A stretch of DNA of 64,000 bases from assembly GCA_907163375.1 (NCBI GenBank), contig CAJQUW010011299.1, positions 124,001 through 188,000 on the forward strand, read 5' to 3'. Below the pieces are notes generated by a model. It searched no databases. It was not told the origin of the DNA and saw only the letters and a program-made list of their open reading frames with translations. Below are positions 60,401 through 64,000 of this stretch, in pieces; within the stretch, counting starts at the first letter, position 1, and each line of letters starts with the position of its first letter. This stretch comes from Prostheceraeus crozeri (taxonomy: Eukaryota; Platyhelminthes; Polycladida; Euryleptidae). Both the position numbers and the translations under genes were made by a program.

Positions 60401-63400
60401 TATATAAATGAACATAAGTGTAATTGGTAACTGCCATTGGCCTATGTGATTGTTAATTTAAAGAAAAAGGACTTTGAAGGTGTAAGTTATTGATTAGCCT
60501 CAAAGTCCTTTTTCTTTCAATTGTACACAGGTGCCTCAATAGATGTATAATATGCAATGTACACTACACCATAAAAATAGCGTAGGACACCATAATTCCA
60601 GTCTTTGATAAACATTCGTTGTATCACTAACCTTGACAGAAAACATTTGCGGTATAACGTCAGTTCACTGCGCCCTCAGGATTGGTCAGACTGTTTGGTG
60701 CATATTCATTTTAGGATATACCTTACATACAACGTTTGTCGATTTACGTAGTTAAAATTTACGGTATGATAGGCCCCTAGTTCATTCTGAATGCCGAATA
60801 ATGTACCTTATTAATGTGAGTTTTAGCACATTATCGCATTGAAATTGCGATAGTTCATGAATGAATTTGAGGTCATAATAGAACTTTTGAACCGAAGCAT
60901 CTGTTTCTCTTTTTTTCTTTTTGTATGCAACTCCCATTGCTTCGAATATCAACTCCTTAGTCAATATAACCTCTTGACCACGTAAATTCTACGCCTAAAC
61001 CACTGTATAGACTTACTGTATAGATTCTCGACATGCGTAAAATCGATTTTCGACGTATTTATCTACGTATGTAACTCTAACTACTTCAAATATCAACTCC
61101 TTGGTCAATAAAACCTCTTGCTGAAGCCAATTCAACGCCCCAATCCCATTTGGCTTATTCCAGCTCTCTAACTGTTGGTGAGACATTGACTTACTGTACA
61201 GATCCTCGACATGCGTGAAATTCGAATTTGCACGCATCTATATTTTAGTATGTAACTCCAACTGCTTCAAATATCAAGTACTTTGTCAATATACCGGTAA
61301 CCTCTTGCCGAAGCCAATTCAACGCCCCAATCCCATTTGGTTTATTCCAGCTCTCTAACTGTTGGTGAGACATTGACTTACTGTACAGATCCTCGACATG
61401 CGTGAAATTCGACTTTGGACGCATTTACCTCTTTGTATGTATGGTGAGAACTGTATGTACTGTTTCGAATATCAACTCCTTTTTGGACAACCAAATTTGT
61501 TTTATTGGAGATAGCAAATATACCATTATATTCTTATTTTTCCAGGAGTTATTGGTTAGATGCAGATGGAGATATTTGTTAAATGTAATCATTTTTGTCA
61601 TAAATTCAAATTTTTGGGAATAATTCGTGAGATTCAACAAAGGAGTGCGGACAACTGTATATTTCAAGGTAATATATAAATTAATCCCTCGAGACTTCGG
61701 CTCTCGGAATTTATCTACTTATCACCCTAAATATCCTTGAATATCTTATACATAACACATAAAAGATAACAGATAAGTTATCCTAAAACATGACAGAAAA
61801 ACTGTGTCCTAATTTCCATGCATTACGTACATAACAAACGGAAATTTTGAATATCACACTTTGATTCGCGAGAAAGCTATGCGTTAAAATAGATATTGTA
61901 TGATATTTAAAAGCATTATTCTATAACAAAATCCAGTCTTCGGCAGTCGTTTGTTATGTTGATAATTCTTTCAAATATCATACGATATCCTATACGTATA
62001 ATTGCTAATTTTTTTTTATAATTTATCTCGATCAACAAACTATGCACTCGCCCTTTGGGCTCGTGCATAGACATATTGATCTCGAGAAATGCAAGAAAGA
62101 TGGATATTTTGCACTAGTTGTGTAAATAACTATTAAAGAGATAGGAAAAATGAATATACCAGTTAAACAGACATGGTTTAACCAGTGTAAACTTAACATC
62201 GATTTACAACATAATAAGTGATATCAAGAATGATAACCTGTGGTCGTAGACATCGTACACAAGTCAAGTATTTTATTTTAGACATCGTACACAAGTCATG
62301 CATCAGGGACGACTCGAACAGATATAGGCGTTAGATCTAGTTTTAGTAGTCCCTGTCATGTATTATCTCTTTATAATTTCAAAATGCAATGACATTCTAT
62401 GCCAATAATTCAAATACCGATACACGTACAGTGTCCAACACATAGCTTCCTGTAATTGGCGAAATCTCACCTGCAAAGTTGTGGCTGCCAACTTTCGATA
62501 TTTCGTACTGGTTATCAAAGATACATCCTCGACTTCAGCCAATAATCCAACCTTTCTGATGGCATCATGACCTCGAATAAAATTCCCCGCTTTATTTTCG
62601 AAGATATACTTTTTCGTCAGAGTTGTGAGCCTTTGGATAACCGGAATAATTTCCTTTGGAAACAGTATCGGCACGAACTTATTACACTTCCCACGAACGT
62701 AAACCAGCTCCAGTGACTCCAGGGTTTTTCTCTCTTCTTCGCTTAGTTTTTTCCACTCCTCGCGGGCATTTTCTTTCCATTTCTCACGATCATCCCAAGT
62801 TTTCTTCTCGAGTTTGGCAACCTCCGAGGAACGCCTTCTATTAAACAAAATCAAGAAAGCTAGGGTTACTTCCTTCAGAAGTCTGGCGTTTTCCGTCGTT
62901 TGTTCGGTTGATACGATTGTGTCAGTCATATATTCTTTCAACTTGGCTATATCAACCTTTTTCGGCAAAGTTTGTGGCATTCCTGACTGAGAGCACTTCA
63001 TGTAAACATGGGCATTAGTCATAAGGGGCGTTATTTCGTAATGAAATAACTTAAAAAAAGCTTTCACCTCCCTGGCCTTTTCAAAATCTAACGTCCGGTA
63101 GGCCTCGTTCTGAATTTCTTCTGCTACTTGAGAAATGGTTTGTCCAAGTCGTTTAAGGGCAGATGGTCGCTCCATTGATCTATCCGTTTCATTGGATGAC
63201 AATTTAATCTTGTAATTAAACATCTTGATGAAGGCATTTTTCATAAGTTTGAATTTTGCGGGCTGAATCAACTCCGTATATGAAATTTCCGGATTACCTG
63301 CGAAATCTCTGACGAATTTAAGAAAGTTACACAAGCTGCGCACCTTCTGAGAAATAGAAAAATACTTATTCATGCCCTTCTTTAAAATCATACTTGATAT

Positions 63401-64000
63401 CAATTTCAACAAAGCGTTGTCATTTTTTGCTATCTCGGAAAGGGGATCTGTTTTCATTCTTTTGAAGAACATATTTTGCTCCTCCGTGAATGACAAATCA
63501 GATAAATCGATCAATGAGACCCTTCGTACTTTCGTTTCCTTCCTTACTTCAATTGCCGGACATACATGTCTCCACATTTCTGTTGACGAATAGTATCCTG
63601 CGCACTCTTTACACATCGCATAAGAATCCAAATTACGAGATATATCAATATTGTTTGCTGGTCTTTGTACAACTATCAAGTGACCCCCATGCTTCAACAC
63701 TTTTTGGTTGTTTATATGGTTTCCCTTGTTTCGTAACAACTGTGTCGATTTACGCTTACCAAGCGATCCTTTAAGAAAAGTGTTGATATGCTGTACCTCT
63801 TTTTCTCGGCTGTGCTGGCTGTTTAGGTGACGCAAAAAGCTTGTGCTAAGAACGAACTTTTGGCAATATGGACAGCAATCTTTTTTATCGAATTTCTGCC
63901 GTGGTTTATTATTACACCCTAAAACGACAATTGAACTTTTGTTTTCGACATCTTCAAAGCACTGAGTTCGATTATCATTCAAGCTGCACTCAGTATCTGT
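57447..64000 (-). CDS. Zinc-finger tyrosine-recombinase-domain protein, five exons, 5' end beyond window
   Basis: Exons (minus): 64000-62471 (open to the edge, no ATG seen), 60365-60184, 59792-59758 (35 bases), 59141-58984 and 57509-57447 (stop TAA). Every border is GT-AG and all phases fit, giving at least 655 residues. The N-terminus has a C2H2 finger (CPYCQKFVLSTSFLRHLNSQ, then H) and a second CKEC...WRHVC cluster. The C-terminal half has tyrosine-recombinase motifs: LFNRRRSSEV (Arg I), STKYRKLAATTLQ (Arg II; the usual HxxR His is Thr) and, across the exon 1-2 junction, NHLGHTLNVHERFYRL (LGH His, Tyr nine residues later). A last block, TRWTKDQTMYLKMKF...RTWKDVTDK, resembles the tail found in related animal proteins. 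Phage-type recombinases cut DNA with the Tyr; Crypton transposons use the same fold. With four introns and a motif set complete except His, this may be a domesticated or multicopy host gene. Function unknown. Confidence 0.85.
57510..58983. other. Intron 4 of the recombinase-domain gene
   Basis: AT-rich. Two weak copies of an ACTTACTGTAT...TTCTCA...ACGTGAAAA-like block (57,708 and 57,912) resemble the tandem block in intron 1. No exon seen. Confidence 0.6.
60460..60517. repeat. Perfect 18-bp stem hairpin
   Basis: AAAGAAAAAGGACTTTGA (60460-60477) is perfectly complementary to 60500-60517, with a loop of 22 bases. It lies in intron 1 of the recombinase-domain gene. It is not followed by features of a known small RNA. 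Confidence 0.85.
60780..61670. repeat. Tandem ~180-bp repeat in intron 1 of the recombinase-domain gene
   Basis: Blocks containing GACTTACTGTACAGATCCTC and CATGCGTGAAATTCGA recur at about 61,010, 61,186 and 61,375. The segment AACGCCCCAATCCCATTTGG is shared by the two right-hand copies. On the minus strand each copy has an open stretch with KELIFE followed by a variable V/M-G-V-A/T-Y segment (also near 60,950 and 61,480). This may be a decayed duplicated exon or simply repeat sequence. Confidence 0.7.
61671..62362. other. Intron 1, exon-proximal part; nested hairpins
   Basis: Contains palindromic blocks (for example TATGCACTCGCCC with GGGCTCGTGCATA near 62,040-62,070, and ATGATATTT with AAATATCAT near 61,900-61,985). 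It may be a small MITE. No exon recognised. Confidence 0.4.

Noticed and set aside
63980-63982. TTG as start codon of the recombinase-domain gene
   Set aside because: The frame is open to the window edge and the organism is a eukaryote; the true start lies outside.

Overview
The window is animal nuclear DNA: AT-rich, intron-bearing, dense in transposable elements. The three host-type genes (a Yippee-like zinc protein, the ARPC3 subunit of the Arp2/3 complex, and an intron-containing tyrosine-recombinase-domain gene) and the mix of LINE, SINE, piggyBac, mariner, Ty3/gypsy and DNA-transposon remnants suggest a marine invertebrate, perhaps a lophotrochozoan. The species cannot be named from the sequence alone.

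Layout. 1-6.5 kb: a decayed mariner-like transposase (-), a foldback element, a tRNA-derived SINE and a 1.3-kb minisatellite of 20-bp units. 6.56-11.57 kb: a two-exon YPEL gene on the minus strand, with a DNA-transposon-like repeat and a truncated LINE in its 4.5-kb intron. 12.9-15.2 kb: a non-autonomous DNA element with 14-bp TIRs. 18.3-25.2 kb: a stack of three LINE fragments, split by a DDE transposon with perfect 41-bp TIRs (20,771-23,333). 29.6-49.2 kb: ARPC3 on the plus strand; exons 2-5 are certain and the tiny exon 1 is inferred. Its first intron holds a 9-kb Ty3/gypsy retrotransposon in antisense orientation (29,767-38,748) and a CAGGG-ended repeat. Its third intron holds an 800-bp foldback. 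51-52.3 kb: a broken piggyBac transposase. 57.4-64 kb: a five-exon gene on the minus strand encoding zinc fingers plus a tyrosine recombinase domain; its 5' end lies beyond the window.

The most unusual item is an extra reading frame inside the Ty3/gypsy element, between integrase and the 3' LTR on the element's coding strand. It encodes a TatD-family metal-dependent nuclease domain with every motif expected of the active site (HxH, E, H, H, D), interrupted by one in-frame TGA. The two LTRs are nearly identical, so the insertion looks recent, yet gag-pol carries several frame changes and one TGA. Either the copy died recently or the assembly contains uncorrected indels.

The host genes are unrelated in function (YPEL: zinc protein linked to centrosome or ubiquitin-ligase roles; ARPC3: actin branching; recombinase-domain gene: unknown). 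No operon-like logic is expected or seen.
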